Source: Rhodanobacter humi (lineage in GTDB: Bacteria > Pseudomonadota > Gammaproteobacteria > Xanthomonadales > Rhodanobacteraceae). From it: 64,000 nt of DNA. Both the position numbers and the translations under genes were made by a program. Below, piece after piece: positions 52,322 through 62,537 of this stretch; position 1 is the first letter of the stretch; every line of letters begins with the position of its first letter. Location of the stretch: NCBI RefSeq assembly GCF_041107455.1, contig NZ_JBGBPY010000001.1, positions 1,736,001 through 1,800,000 on the forward strand, read 5' to 3'. Under the pieces are notes generated by a model. It searched no databases. It was not told the DNA's origin and worked only from the letters and a program-made list of their open reading frames with translations.

Positions 52322-53920
52322 ATGGCCTTGCCCCGGGAACGCCTCGACAGCGCCACTGTGCAGTTGCACGTCCAACCCAGCCCAGCCCAGCAGGCGATCC
52401 TCGGCCCGGGCGCGCTGGCCTTCCTCGCCGACCTGCACCGCCGCTTCGACGCCCGCCGCCGCGCACTGCTGGCCGCCCGCCGGGCGCGCCAGGCACGCTG
52501 GGACGCCGGCGAGCTGCCGGATTTCCGCGCCGACACCGCCGCGATCCGCGAGTCGGACTGGACGGTGGGACCGATCCCGCCCGCACTGCGTGACCGCCGC
52601 GTGGAGATCACCGGTCCGGTAGAACGCAAGATGATCATCAACGCGCTGAACTCCAGCGCGAAGGTGTTCATGGCGGACTTCGAGGATTCCTCGGCGCCCA
52701 GCTTCGACAATCAAATGGACGGCCAGATCAACCTGCGCGACGCGGTGGCCGGCCGACTCGACTACACCTCGCCCGAAGGCAGGCACTACCGCGTGAACGC
52801 GAACCCCGCGGTGCTGGTGGTGCGCCCGCGCGGCTGGCACCTGCCGGAACGCCACATCACGGTGGACGGCGAACCCATGGCCGGCGCGCTGGTCGACTTC
52901 GGCCTGTACGCCTTCCACAACGCACGCGCCCTGCACCGCCGCGACCGCGGCCCGTACTTCTACCTGCCCAAGCTCGAATGCATGGAAGAGGCGGCGCTGT
53001 GGGACGACGTGATGGCGCACGCGGAAACCGAGCTGGATCTCCCGCCCGGCAGCATGAAGGTCACCGTGCTGATCGAGACCCTGCCCGCAGCGTTCCAGAT
53101 GCACGAGATCCTGCACGCGCTGCAGTCGCGCTGCGTAGGCCTCAACTGCGGCCGCTGGGACTACATCTTCTCCTACCTCAAGACCCTGCGCAGCCACGCC
53201 GACCGCCTGCTGCCCGAGCGCGGCCAGGTGCAGATGACGGTGCCGTTCCTGAAGAACTATTCGGAACTGTTGATCCAGACCTGCCACCGGCGCGGCGCGT
53301 TCGCAATGGGCGGCATGGCGGCGCAGATCCCGATCAAGGGCGACGTGGCCGCGAACGAGGCCGCGCTGGCCAAGGTGCGCGCCGACAAGCTGCGCGAGGT
53401 CAAGGCCGGCCACGACGGCACCTGGGTGGCGCATCCCGCGCTGGTGCCGGTGGCGCAGGCGATCTTCGACGAGTACATGCCCGAGCCGAACCAGCGCGAC
53501 GTGGAGCGCGCCGACGTGCGGGTGACGCGCGAACAGTTGCTGGAACCCTGTCGCGGCACGATCACCCGCGCCGGCTTCGACAACAACGTCGAGGTGTGCC
53601 TGCGCTACACCGCAGCCTGGCTGGACGGCCTGGGTTGCGTGCCGATCCATCACCTGATGGAAGACGCCGCCACCGCCGAGATCGCGCGCGCGCAGCTGTG
53701 GCAGTGGCTCCATCACGGGAATCTGGAATTTCCCGACCACGCACCGATCGACTTCGCGCTGTTCGACCACGCGTTGGCCGCGCACACCCATCGCTTGCGC
53801 GGCAGCGACATGCCCGGCGCGGCACGCATGGACGAAGCAGCCAAGCTGATCTCCGCGCTGATCCACGCCGACACGCCGGCCGATTTCCTCACCCTGCCGG
53901 CCTACGACCTGCTCGCCTGA
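52322..53920 (+). CDS. aceB: Malate synthase A
   Basis: A 532-residue enzyme of normal length for the A form. Key segments are [66 protein letters not shown] with the metal-binding Glu, GLNCGRWDY and [11 protein letters not shown]. It condenses glyoxylate with acetyl-CoA to malate. It is first in aceB-aceA, under a strong sigma-70-like promoter and probably the divergent LysR. The longer frame from 52250 has no ribosome-binding site; 52322 matches the family N-terminus. Confidence 0.95.
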   Translation: MALPRERLDSATVQLHVQPSPAQQAILGPGALAFLADLHRRFDARRRALLAARRARQARWDAGELPDFRADTAAIRESDWTVGPIPPALRDRRVEITGPVERKMIINALNSSAKVFMADFEDSSAPSFDNQMDGQINLRDAVAGRLDYTSPEGRHYRVNANPAVLVVRPRGWHLPERHITVDGEPMAGALVDFGLYAFHNARALHRRDRGPYFYLPKLECMEEAALWDDVMAHAETELDLPPGSMKVTVLIETLPAAFQMHEILHALQSRCVGLNCGRWDYIFSYLKTLRSHADRLLPERGQVQMTVPFLKNYSELLIQTCHRRGAFAMGGMAAQIPIKGDVAANEAALAKVRADKLREVKAGHDGTWVAHPALVPVAQAIFDEYMPEPNQRDVERADVRVTREQLLEPCRGTITRAGFDNNVEVCLRYTAAWLDGLGCVPIHHLMEDAATAEIARAQLWQWLHHGNLEFPDHAPIDFALFDHALAAHTHRLRGSDMPGAARMDEAAKLISALIHADTPADFLTLPAYDLLA

Positions 53921-53930
53921 TTCCGCCTCT

Positions 53931-53986
53931 GCAGGAGCGGCTTCAGCCGCGACCGGCAGGTCGAATCGCGGCTGAAGCCGCTCCTA
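53931..53986. repeat. REPIN-like palindromic doublet, copy 4 (aceB-aceA gap)
   Basis: Inverted arms of the GGAGCGGCTTCAGCCGC family at 53933-53952 and 53966-53986. It fills most of the 95-bp gap between aceB and aceA and may protect the aceB message or reduce read-through. Unlike copies 1-3 it does not supply a stop codon. Confidence 0.85.
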
Positions 53987-54015
53987 CACGATCACATCAT
54001 CATCGGAGCCACGCC

Positions 54016-55311
<1,296 letters not shown>

Positions 55312-55378
55312 GAGCCTAAGGAGTGAGGAGTGCGAGAAAGCGCCTCGCGGCGCGCCCTGCCCTTCCCCCACTCCTGCT

Positions 55379-56878
55379 TCACAGCCGGCGGTATTGCAGC
55401 GCCTCGGCCAGATGTTCGCGTTCGAGCAACCCGGCTCCGCCGTCGAGGTCGGCGATCGTGCGCGCCACCCGCAACACGCGGTGATAGGCGCGCGCGGACA
55501 GGCCCAGCCGCTCCAGCGCCTGCTCGTACCAGCGCCGCTCGGCCGGACCCAGCGCGCAGTCGCGTTCCAGCTCGCGGTGGTTGATCTCCGCGTTCGGTCG
55601 GCCCGCGCGCATCAGCGCGTGCCGGCGCGCCTGCAGCACGCGGGCGCGCACGGTGGCGGAATCCTCGTCGTGCGGGCCGCGCGCCGCATCCATCTCGCGC
55701 AGCGGCAGCGGCGGCACCTCGACCGCGAGGTCGATGCGGTCCAGCAGTGGCCCGGAGATCCGCGCGCGATAACGCTGGACCTGCTCCGGCGTGCAGCGGC
55801 ACTGCCGACGCGGATCGCCCGCGTAGCCGCAGGGGCAGGGGTTCATCGCCGCCACCAGCTGGAACTGGGCGGGAAAGGTGGATTGCCGTGCCGCGCGCGA
55901 GACCACGATGTGGCCCGACTCCAGCGGTTCGCGCAGCACCTCCAGCACGTGCCGGCTGAATTCCGGCAGCTCGTCGAGGAACAGTACGCCGTTGTGCGCC
56001 AGCGAGATCTCGCCCGGCCGCGGCAGCGAACCGCCGCCCACCAGCGCCACCGCCGAGGCGGTGTGGTGCGGTGCGCGAAACGGTCGGCGGCGCCAGCGCG
56101 CGGGATCGGTGGGCTGGCCGGCCACCGACAGCACCGCGCAGGTTTCCAGCGCCTCGGATTCCGAGAGCGGCGGCAGGATGCCGGGCAGGCGCTCGGCCAG
56201 CATGGTCTTGCCGGTGCCCGGCGGCCCCACCAGCAGCAGGTGATGGCCGCCCACGGCGGCGATCTCCAGCGCGCGCCGCGCCTGCAGCTGGCCGCGCACG
56301 TCGCGCAGGTCCGGGCCGTCGTGGATGCCACCGTCGGCGTCGATGCCAATCGGCGTCGCCAGTTCCTGCGCGCCACGCAACCAGCCGCAGACCTCGGCCA
56401 GGGTATCGGCCACGCGCACGTCCACTTCCGAAACCAGCGCGGCTTCCGCCGCGTTCGCGCGCGGCACCACCACCTTGCGTCCGCGCGCCCGCGCGCGCAG
56501 CAGCGCCGGCAACACCCCGGACACGCTGCGCAGCGAGCCGGACAGCGCCAGCTCGCCGAGGAATTCGCAATCGTCCAGTTTCTCGCGCGGCACCTGGCCG
56601 CTGGCGGCGAGGATGCCCAGCGCAATCGGCAAATCGAAGCGGCCACCGTCCTTGGGCAGCTCGGCGGGTGCCAGGTTCACGGTGACCTTGCGGCCGGGGT
56701 ATTCGAAGGCGGTGTTCTGGATCGCCACCCGCACGCGGTCGCGCGCCTCGCGCACGGCGGCCTCGGGCAGACCGACGATATTGGTGGCCGGCAGTCCGCC
56801 GGAAAGATGCACCTCGACCATCACCTGCGGCGCGGCGATGCCTTCCTGGGCACGGCTGAGGGTGACGGCAAGACTCAT
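55379..56878 (-). CDS. comM: ComM/YifB-family Mg-chelatase-like AAA+ ATPase
   Basis: A 499-residue hexameric helicase-type protein. An N-terminal Lon-protease-like domain (VEVHLSGGLPATNIVGLPEAAVREARDRVR) precedes Walker A GPPGTGKT at 218-225, Walker B LFLDELPEF, and a zinc-like Cys cluster (CPCGYAGDPRRQCRC). The C-terminal domain has SARAYHRVLRVARTIADL. ComM promotes branch migration during integration of incoming DNA in natural transformation. The start at 56878 matches the family N-terminus MSLAVTLSRA. Confidence 0.93.
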   Translation of the reverse strand: MSLAVTLSRAQEGIAAPQVMVEVHLSGGLPATNIVGLPEAAVREARDRVRVAIQNTAFEYPGRKVTVNLAPAELPKDGGRFDLPIALGILAASGQVPREKLDDCEFLGELALSGSLRSVSGVLPALLRARARGRKVVVPRANAAEAALVSEVDVRVADTLAEVCGWLRGAQELATPIGIDADGGIHDGPDLRDVRGQLQARRALEIAAVGGHHLLLVGPPGTGKTMLAERLPGILPPLSESEALETCAVLSVAGQPTDPARWRRRPFRAPHHTASAVALVGGGSLPRPGEISLAHNGVLFLDELPEFSRHVLEVLREPLESGHIVVSRAARQSTFPAQFQLVAAMNPCPCGYAGDPRRQCRCTPEQVQRYRARISGPLLDRIDLAVEVPPLPLREMDAARGPHDEDSATVRARVLQARRHALMRAGRPNAEINHRELERDCALGPAERRWYEQALERLGLSARAYHRVLRVARTIADLDGGAGLLEREHLAEALQYRRL

Positions 56879-57032
56879 GCGGCCGCCTGCCGCCGGCTCG
56901 CCCGGAAGCCGCTGTCACACAACCGCATCGAGCGACTCCGTCGTAGGCTTCAGGTCGTAAATAACCGCCCCCGATCGTTAGCTCGGGGTGAGGGTGACGG
57001 ATCGGGGGCGGCTCCCGGGAGGCTTGGTGCTG

Positions 57033-57290
57033 CTAGTCCCCGCGGGCGGCGGCGGCGGCTTCGAGTTCGGCCACGCGCCGCTCCAATTCCTCGACCTTGG
57101 CGCGGGTGCGCGCAAGCACCTGGCTCTGGACGTCGAATTCTTCGCGGGTGACCAGATCGAGGCGGCGCAGTCCCTGCGCCAGGACATCGTGGAAATTGGT
57201 TCGCAGATCCTGCTGCGCCTGTGCCACTCCGGGCGGAACCAACGATGCCAGGCGTCGTGCCAGCTGGTCGATATCAAGTCGGTCCATCAT
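57033..57290 (-). CDS. ubiK: Ubiquinone biosynthesis accessory factor UbiK
   Basis: An 85-residue BMFP-family protein: an N-terminal amphipathic helix (LDQLARRLASLVP-like region), then QQDLRTNFHDVLAQGLRRLDLVTREEFDVQSQVLARTRAKVEELERRVAELE, ending in a trimeric coiled coil. It partners with UbiJ (41.7 kb) in the Ubi complex. Two adjacent ATGs (57290, 57287) are possible; GAGG lies 8 nt before the first. It is divergent from the P-II gene. Confidence 0.88.
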   Translation of the reverse strand: MMDRLDIDQLARRLASLVPPGVAQAQQDLRTNFHDVLAQGLRRLDLVTREEFDVQSQVLARTRAKVEELERRVAELEAAAAARGD

Positions 57291-57364
57291 GGACGACGCC
57301 TCGAACTTGTCGGGGAAAAGTATCCGTGAACACAAGGTGGACGCGCCATCGGCGGACTCCGTGA

Positions 57365-57811
<447 letters not shown>

Positions 57812-57962
57812 AAGCCTGTCTCAAGGCTCCTGCCGATTCACATGGCCCACACGATCAGGGCGGGCTGCCGGCATCCCGGCGTCATCGCCCGATCATGGGC
57901 TCCCCACTCCCCGTTCCATCCTGGCCCGGGCGCAAGCCAGCTCCGGCGCGGGCTGGGCTCAC

Positions 57963-57984
57963 TTATCCACGGCTTGTGCACAAG
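57963..57984 (+). promoter_or_regulatory. DnaA-box-like pair upstream of nrdA
   Basis: TTATCCACG (57963-57971) differs from the DnaA consensus TTATCCACA at one base, and CTTGTGCACAAG (57973-57984) is a perfect palindrome containing TTGTGCACA, a one-mismatch DnaA box. They lie about 45-65 bp ahead of the riboswitch. DnaA control of nrdAB is known in E. coli. The gap 57812-57962 shows nothing else. Confidence 0.45.
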
Positions 57985-58026
57985 TTGTTGGGTTGACCGA
58001 CCCGATCCAGCCCGATATGTTGTGTC

Positions 58027-58214
58027 TGTCGGTGCCCGGCCAGACGCGATCGTCGGTCGAGCTCAAAAGGGAATCCGGTGCGAATCCGGAACTGCCCCGC
58101 AGCGGTAAGCGGAAACGAACGCCTTGAAATCGCACTGGCTCGCAGCGGCCGGGAAGCGAAGGCAAGTAGGCGGGTCGCCAGACCCGGGTCCGCGAGTCCG
58201 AAGACCTGCCGACA
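58027..58214 (+). ncRNA. Cobalamin (B12) riboswitch
   Basis: P1 is closed by TGTCGG (58027-58032) with CCGACA (58209-58214). The conserved core reads GGGAATCCGGTGCGAATCCG then GAACTGCCCCGCAGCGGTAA, and the 3' B12 box reads AGTCCGAAGACCTGCC (near 58195-58210). These are the hallmark elements of the AdoCbl-type riboswitch. A perfect 9-bp hairpin (58215-58223 with 58230-58238) follows directly, a candidate expression platform. It lies in the nrdA leader and should lower B12-independent ribonucleotide reductase when cobalamin is plentiful. Confidence 0.95.
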
Positions 58215-58238
58215 CGGCACGACCGGAGCGTCGTGCCG
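58215..58238 (+). promoter_or_regulatory. Hairpin after the riboswitch (possible expression platform)
   Basis: CGGCACGAC (58215-58223) pairs perfectly with 58230-58238 around a 6-nt loop. No T-run follows, so it may control translation or Rho access rather than act as an intrinsic terminator. The remaining 139 bp to the nrdA ATG include GGAG 9 nt before the start. Confidence 0.5.
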
Positions 58239-58377
58239 AGTGGTGACGGCTTCCGCGGGGAGGCGCGTCGACGCATCGGGCCCAGCCGCCCGATCGCGCG
58301 GCCGTCCGCGAGCAACCGCCACTTCAGCCCTGCGCGCGGGAGCAGGCGGTTGATCACCTCGGTCTGGAGTCACCGAC

Positions 58378-60885
58378 ATGCAGCCTCTCGATACCGCCAC
58401 CCGCGAGCGTTCCGGCGCCCGCGTGGAGCCGTCCGCGTTTTCCGCCGAAGTCCCGGCACCCACCAGCGAAACCCCGATGCCCGTTGCGACACAAGAACAG
58501 CCCTTCGCCCTCACCCCGCCGCACAACCCCGGCCAGATGCGCGTGACCAAGCGCAACGGCGGCCAGGAGACGGTGGACGTCAACAAGATCGTGCGCGCGG
58601 TGACCCGCAGCGCCGACGGCCTGCACGCGGTGGACCCACTGCGCGTGGCGCTGAAGACCATAGGCGGCCTGTACGACGGCGCCACCACGCAGGAACTGGA
58701 CCAGCTCTCCATCCGCACCGCCGCTGCGCTCACCGCAGAGGAACCGGAATACGGCCAGCTCGCCGCGCGCCTGCTCGGCGCCTACATCGACAAGGAAGTG
58801 AGCGGGCAGGAGATCCAGAGCTTCTCGCAGTCGATCGCGCGCGGCGCCGAGCTGGGCATCTTGAACGCGCGACTGCGCGACTTCGTGGCTGTCAACGCGC
58901 GCAAGCTCAACGACGCGATCGATCCGCTCGCCACCCGCCGCTTCGAATACTTCGGCCTGCGCACGGTCTACGACCGGTATCTCTTGCGCCACCCGCAGCA
59001 GCGCAAGGTGATCGAAACGCCGCAGCATTTCTTCATGCGCATCGCCTGCGCGCTGGGCGGCGGCGAGATCGGCGAGACGCTGGAGCTGTATCGCCTGCTG
59101 TCGTCGCTGGAATACATCGCCAGCTCGCCGACGCTGTTCAACGCCGGCACCGCACATGAGCAGCTGTCGTCGTGTTTCCTTCTCGACTCGCCCACCGACT
59201 CGCTGGAATCGATCTACGACAAGTACGCGGACGTGGCGAAGTTGTCGAAGTTCGCCGGCGGCATCGGCCTGGCGTATTCACGCGTGCGCTCACGCGGCTC
59301 GCTGATCCGCGGCACCAACGGCCACTCCAACGGCCTGGTGCCGTGGCTGAAGACGCTGGACGCCTCGGTGGCCGCGGTGAACCAGGGCGGCAAGCGCAAG
59401 GGCGCCGCCTGCGTGTACCTGGAGCCGTGGCACGCCGACATCGAGGAATTCCTCGAACTGCGCGACAACACCGGCGACGAGGCGCGCCGCACGCACAACC
59501 TCAACCTCGCGAACTGGATCCCGGACGAATTCATGCGCCGCGTGGAGAGCGACGGCGACTGGTCGCTGTTCGATCCCAAGGTGGTGCCGCACTTCGTGGA
59601 CAGCTGGGGCGCGACGTTCGAGGCCGCGTACCGCAAGGCCGAAGCCGACGGCCTCGCGACGAAGACGGTGAAGGCGCGCGAGCTGTACGCGCGCATGCTG
59701 CGCACGCTGGCGCAGACCGGCAACGGCTGGGTGACCTTCAAGGACCGCAGCAACGCCACCAGCAACCAGACGGCGTTGCCGGCGAACGTGATCCATCTTT
59801 CCAATCTCTGCACCGAGATCCTGGAAGTCACCAATGCCGGCGAGACGGCGGTGTGCAACCTGGGTTCGATCAACCTGTCGCGCCACGTGGTGGACGGCGC
59901 GTTCGACTTCGACAAGCTCGCCGCTACCGTGCGCACCGCGGTGCGCCAGCTGGACCGCGTGATCGACCTCAACTTCTATCCCATCGATACCGCCGCCACC
60001 GCCAACCGCAAGTGGCGCCCGGTGGGCCTGGGCGTGATGGGCCTGCAGGACGTGTTCTTCAAACTGCGCCTGCCGTTCGACTCGGCCGAGGCGCTGGCGC
60101 TGTCCACCCGCATCGCCGAGAAGATCTACTTCCACGCGTTGTCGCAATCGAACGAACTGGCCGCACAGGCCGGTGCGCATCCGGGCTTCGCCGAAAGCCG
60201 CGCCGCGAACGGCGAGCTGCAGTTCGACTACTGGCCGAACGCAACGCCCAACGACGTCGCCCGCTGGGATGTGCTGCGCGAGGCTATCAAGACGAACGGC
60301 CTGCGCAACTCGCTGCTGATCGCGATCGCCCCTACCGCCACCATCGCCTCGATCGCCGGTTGCTACGAATGCATCGAGCCGCAGGTGTCGAACCTGTTCA
60401 AGCGCGAGACGCTGTCCGGCGACTTCCTCGTGGTGAACCGCTACCTCGCCGACGAGCTGAAGTCGTTGGGCCTGTGGACACCCGAAGTGCGCGACCAGAT
60501 CAAGCTGGCCGAAGGTTCGATCCAGGGCATCGCCGCGATCCCCGAGCGCCTGCGCGCGATCTACCGCACCGTGTGGGAGCTGCCGCAGAAGGCGCTGATC
60601 GACCTCGCGGCTTCTCGTGGAGCTTATATCGACCAGAGCCAGTCGCTGAACCTGTTCATGGAAAACCCGAACATCGGCCAGCTCAGCTCCATGTACATGT
60701 ACGCGTGGAAGGCCGGCATCAAGACCACCTACTACCTGCGCTCGCGCCCGGCGACGAAGATCGCCAAGACCACGGTGTCGGCGCCGGCCAGCGTTGTGGC
60801 AGCACCTGTCGATGCACAACAAGTAGCCACCGCCGCCGTGTTCTGCTCGCTGGAAAACCCCGAGTACTGCGAAGCCTGCCAGTAA
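58378..60885 (+). CDS. nrdA: Class I ribonucleoside-diphosphate reductase, alpha subunit
   Basis: An 835-residue large subunit with a poorly conserved N-terminal extension (about 50 residues), then an ATP cone (about 54-140, RVTKRNGGQETVDVNKI). Active-site residues are present: SSCFLLD and VCNLGSINLS for the Cys pair, NLCTEILE with the thiyl Cys and Glu, and the TYY radical-transfer tyrosines in KTTYYLRSR. The C-terminal CEACQ supplies the swinging Cys pair. It reduces ribonucleotides with NrdB. Expression should fall with B12 through the leader riboswitch. The TAA stop is 3 bp before an inverted-repeat islet. Confidence 0.95.
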   Translation: MQPLDTATRERSGARVEPSAFSAEVPAPTSETPMPVATQEQPFALTPPHNPGQMRVTKRNGGQETVDVNKIVRAVTRSADGLHAVDPLRVALKTIGGLYDGATTQELDQLSIRTAAALTAEEPEYGQLAARLLGAYIDKEVSGQEIQSFSQSIARGAELGILNARLRDFVAVNARKLNDAIDPLATRRFEYFGLRTVYDRYLLRHPQQRKVIETPQHFFMRIACALGGGEIGETLELYRLLSSLEYIASSPTLFNAGTAHEQLSSCFLLDSPTDSLESIYDKYADVAKLSKFAGGIGLAYSRVRSRGSLIRGTNGHSNGLVPWLKTLDASVAAVNQGGKRKGAACVYLEPWHADIEEFLELRDNTGDEARRTHNLNLANWIPDEFMRRVESDGDWSLFDPKVVPHFVDSWGATFEAAYRKAEADGLATKTVKARELYARMLRTLAQTGNGWVTFKDRSNATSNQTALPANVIHLSNLCTEILEVTNAGETAVCNLGSINLSRHVVDGAFDFDKLAATVRTAVRQLDRVIDLNFYPIDTAATANRKWRPVGLGVMGLQDVFFKLRLPFDSAEALALSTRIAEKIYFHALSQSNELAAQAGAHPGFAESRAANGELQFDYWPNATPNDVARWDVLREAIKTNGLRNSLLIAIAPTATIASIAGCYECIEPQVSNLFKRETLSGDFLVVNRYLADELKSLGLWTPEVRDQIKLAEGSIQGIAAIPERLRAIYRTVWELPQKALIDLAASRGAYIDQSQSLNLFMENPNIGQLSSMYMYAWKAGIKTTYYLRSRPATKIAKTTVSAPASVVAAPVDAQQVATAAVFCSLENPEYCEACQ

Positions 60886-60888
60886 GCA

Positions 60889-61366
60889 GAAGTGAGTGGA
60901 GAGGAGTGAGAAGTGAGAGAAGGCAAAAGCCGATACCCTCACTCTTCTACACGCGGTTTGGGCCGCAGGCGTTGGCGGAATGTCGTCAAGATGCGACTAG
61001 TTTCGTCAATGCCTTCCCTGAGGAGTCTCGTTTGTGCGAGAGGCAACCATCCGACCTCTTCGCACAGGGTCAGCTGAGTTTCCAGTTCCGCCAATGAGCC
61101 TTGTGCGATAGCGAAGAACTGGCGCTTCTCTGCCTTCGATTCACGCGTCCAACCTTCGGCGATGTTGCTTGGCACGGATATCGCAGCCCGCGTCATTTGC
61201 GCCCGCATGCCATATGTCTCTTCGCGTGGAAGAAGCCGCACCAACCCATAAACCTCCCGTGCGACCTGCATGGCTCTTGTCCAGACCACCGCCTCTCGAT
61301 AGTGCATAGGAATACCTCCATGTCCGGAACATCATCTCTCACTTCTCACTCCTCTTCACTCACTTC
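60889..61366. mobile_element. Inverted-repeat-bounded islet carrying a four-helix-bundle protein gene
   Basis: Arms of 32 bp at 60889-60920 and 61335-61366 are inverted copies with one mismatch, built of GAAGTGAG/GGAGTGAG units. They enclose a single minus-strand gene. The 478-bp unit sits 3 bp after the nrdA stop and 1 bp before the conserved nrdB N-terminus, splitting an operon whose two genes are normally adjacent. It carries no transposase, so it would be a passive (non-autonomous) element. Target-site duplication is not obvious. Confidence 0.65.
60939..61307 (-). CDS. Four-helix-bundle protein (bIVP/S23 family)
   Basis: A 122-residue protein of the family first seen in 23S rRNA intervening sequences and related to the Avd accessory protein of diversity-generating retroelements. 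It begins HYREAVVWTRAMQVAREVYGLVRLLPREETYGMRAQMTRAAISVPSNIAEGWTRES and continues in helical AELETQLTLCEEVGWL. The family forms pentameric four-helix bundles that bind nucleic acid. GGAGG lies 7 nt before the ATG at 61307. It runs against the nrd genes and is bounded by inverted repeats. Its job here is unknown. Confidence 0.9.
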   Translation of the reverse strand: MHYREAVVWTRAMQVAREVYGLVRLLPREETYGMRAQMTRAAISVPSNIAEGWTRESKAEKRQFFAIAQGSLAELETQLTLCEEVGWLPLAQTRLLREGIDETSRILTTFRQRLRPKPRVEE

Positions 61367-62366
61367 CATGCTCCTCGACCCCGGCTTCGAGCTGACTCTG
61401 CGCCCGATGCGCTACCCGGGCTTCTACGAGATGTACCGCAATGCCATCAAGAACACCTGGACGGTGGACGAAGTGGATTTCTCGCTGGACACCACCGACC
61501 TCAACGCGAAGATGTCGGCGGCCGACCGCCACCTGATCCAGCGGCTGATCGCGTTTTTCGCCACCGGCGACACCATCGTGTCGAACAACCTGGTGCTGAA
61601 CCTGTACCAGCACGTGAACGCGCCGGAGGCGCGCATGTACCTGTCGCGCCAGCTGTACGAGGAGGCGCTGCACGTGCAGTTCTACCTGACCCTGCTGGAC
61701 ACCTACATCCCCGATCCGGGCGAGCGTGCGAAGGCGTTCGCGGCGATCGAGAACATCCCCTCGATCCGTGCCAAGGGCGAGTTCTGCTTCAAGTGGATCG
61801 ATTCCATCCAGGGCCTGCAGAAGCTGCAGACGCGCGAGCAACGCCGGCAGTTCCTGCTCAACCTGATCTGCTTCGCCGCCTGCATCGAGGGCCTGTTCTT
61901 CTTCGCCGCGTTCGCCTACGTGTACTACTTCCGCTCGCGCGGCCTGCTGCACGGCCTGGCCTCAGGCACCAACTGGGTGTTCCGCGACGAGAGCTGCCAC
62001 ATGGCGTTCGCGTTCGAGGTGGTGCGCACCGTGCGTGCGGAAGAACCCGAGCTGTTCGACGATGAGATGCGCACGCAGGTGGAGGAAATGCTGGAGGACG
62101 CGATCGCCTGCGAGACGCAGTTCGCCGAGGACGTGCTCTCCGGCGGCGTGGTGGGCCTGTCGGCGAAGGAGATGCGCCAGTACCTGGAATACTGCGCCGA
62201 CCAGCGCCTGGCCCAGCTGGATCTCCCGAAGAAGTACGGCGCGAAGAACCCGTTCGACTTCATGGACCTGCAGGATGTGCAGGAAGTTACGAACTTCTTC
62301 GAGCGCCGCGTCTCGGCCTACCAGGTGGGCGTGGAAGGCGAGGTGGCGTTCGACATGGCGTTTTGA
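61320..62366 (+). CDS. nrdB: Class I ribonucleoside-diphosphate reductase, beta subunit
   Basis: A ferritin-like R2 subunit. Metal ligands are in FATGD, YEEALH (Glu and His), CIEG and RDESCH. The Tyr four residues after the first ligand His (EALHVQFY) is the radical-bearing position, so this is a Tyr-radical class I enzyme. The conserved N-terminus is LLDPGFELTLRPMRYPGFYEMYR. Two starts are possible: ATG 61320 (348 residues), whose first 16 residues are partly encoded by the islet inverted repeat, with AGGA 8 nt upstream; or ATG 61368 (332 residues), right after the repeat, without a Shine-Dalgarno. I give the longer one with low certainty for the start. Confidence 0.93.
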   Translation: MSGTSSLTSHSSSLTSMLLDPGFELTLRPMRYPGFYEMYRNAIKNTWTVDEVDFSLDTTDLNAKMSAADRHLIQRLIAFFATGDTIVSNNLVLNLYQHVNAPEARMYLSRQLYEEALHVQFYLTLLDTYIPDPGERAKAFAAIENIPSIRAKGEFCFKWIDSIQGLQKLQTREQRRQFLLNLICFAACIEGLFFFAAFAYVYYFRSRGLLHGLASGTNWVFRDESCHMAFAFEVVRTVRAEEPELFDDEMRTQVEEMLEDAIACETQFAEDVLSGGVVGLSAKEMRQYLEYCADQRLAQLDLPKKYGAKNPFDFMDLQDVQEVTNFFERRVSAYQVGVEGEVAFDMAF

Positions 62367-62473
62367 CGTCCGCGGACACGCGCCGCGGGCGGACTTCCTT
62401 CACACGCACTTGTCACAATTTCCGCCCTAAGATGCCCCCTGCCGCTGGCGGCAACCAGCGCGCCGTTGCCGAC

Positions 62474-62494
62474 CGCCTCCCCACCGGGGAGGCG
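62474..62494 (+). terminator. Hairpin after nrdB
   Basis: CGCCTCCCC (62474-62482) pairs perfectly with GGGGAGGCG (62486-62494) around ACC. It lies 108 bp past the nrdB stop and 43 bp before the next gene. No T-run follows, so it could be a weak terminator or a leader hairpin of the downstream receptor gene. Confidence 0.5.
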
Positions 62495-62537
62495 TCGTCG
62501 TTCCGGGGACACTTATAAAAACCACACGAGGAAACCC

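Noticed and set aside
57812-57962. Additional gene or regulatory RNA between the P-II gene and the nrd leader
   Set aside because: Short frames only, no ribosome-binding site, no recognisable RNA fold before the DnaA-like boxes.
60939-61307. Four-helix-bundle gene as a sign of a 23S rRNA intervening sequence
   Set aside because: No rRNA sequence is present; the gene lies between nrdA and nrdB, so only the family relationship is kept.
62410-62433. TTGTCA and TAAGAT as a promoter for the Oar-like receptor
   Set aside because: Spacing is only 12 bp, far from the 16-18 bp needed.
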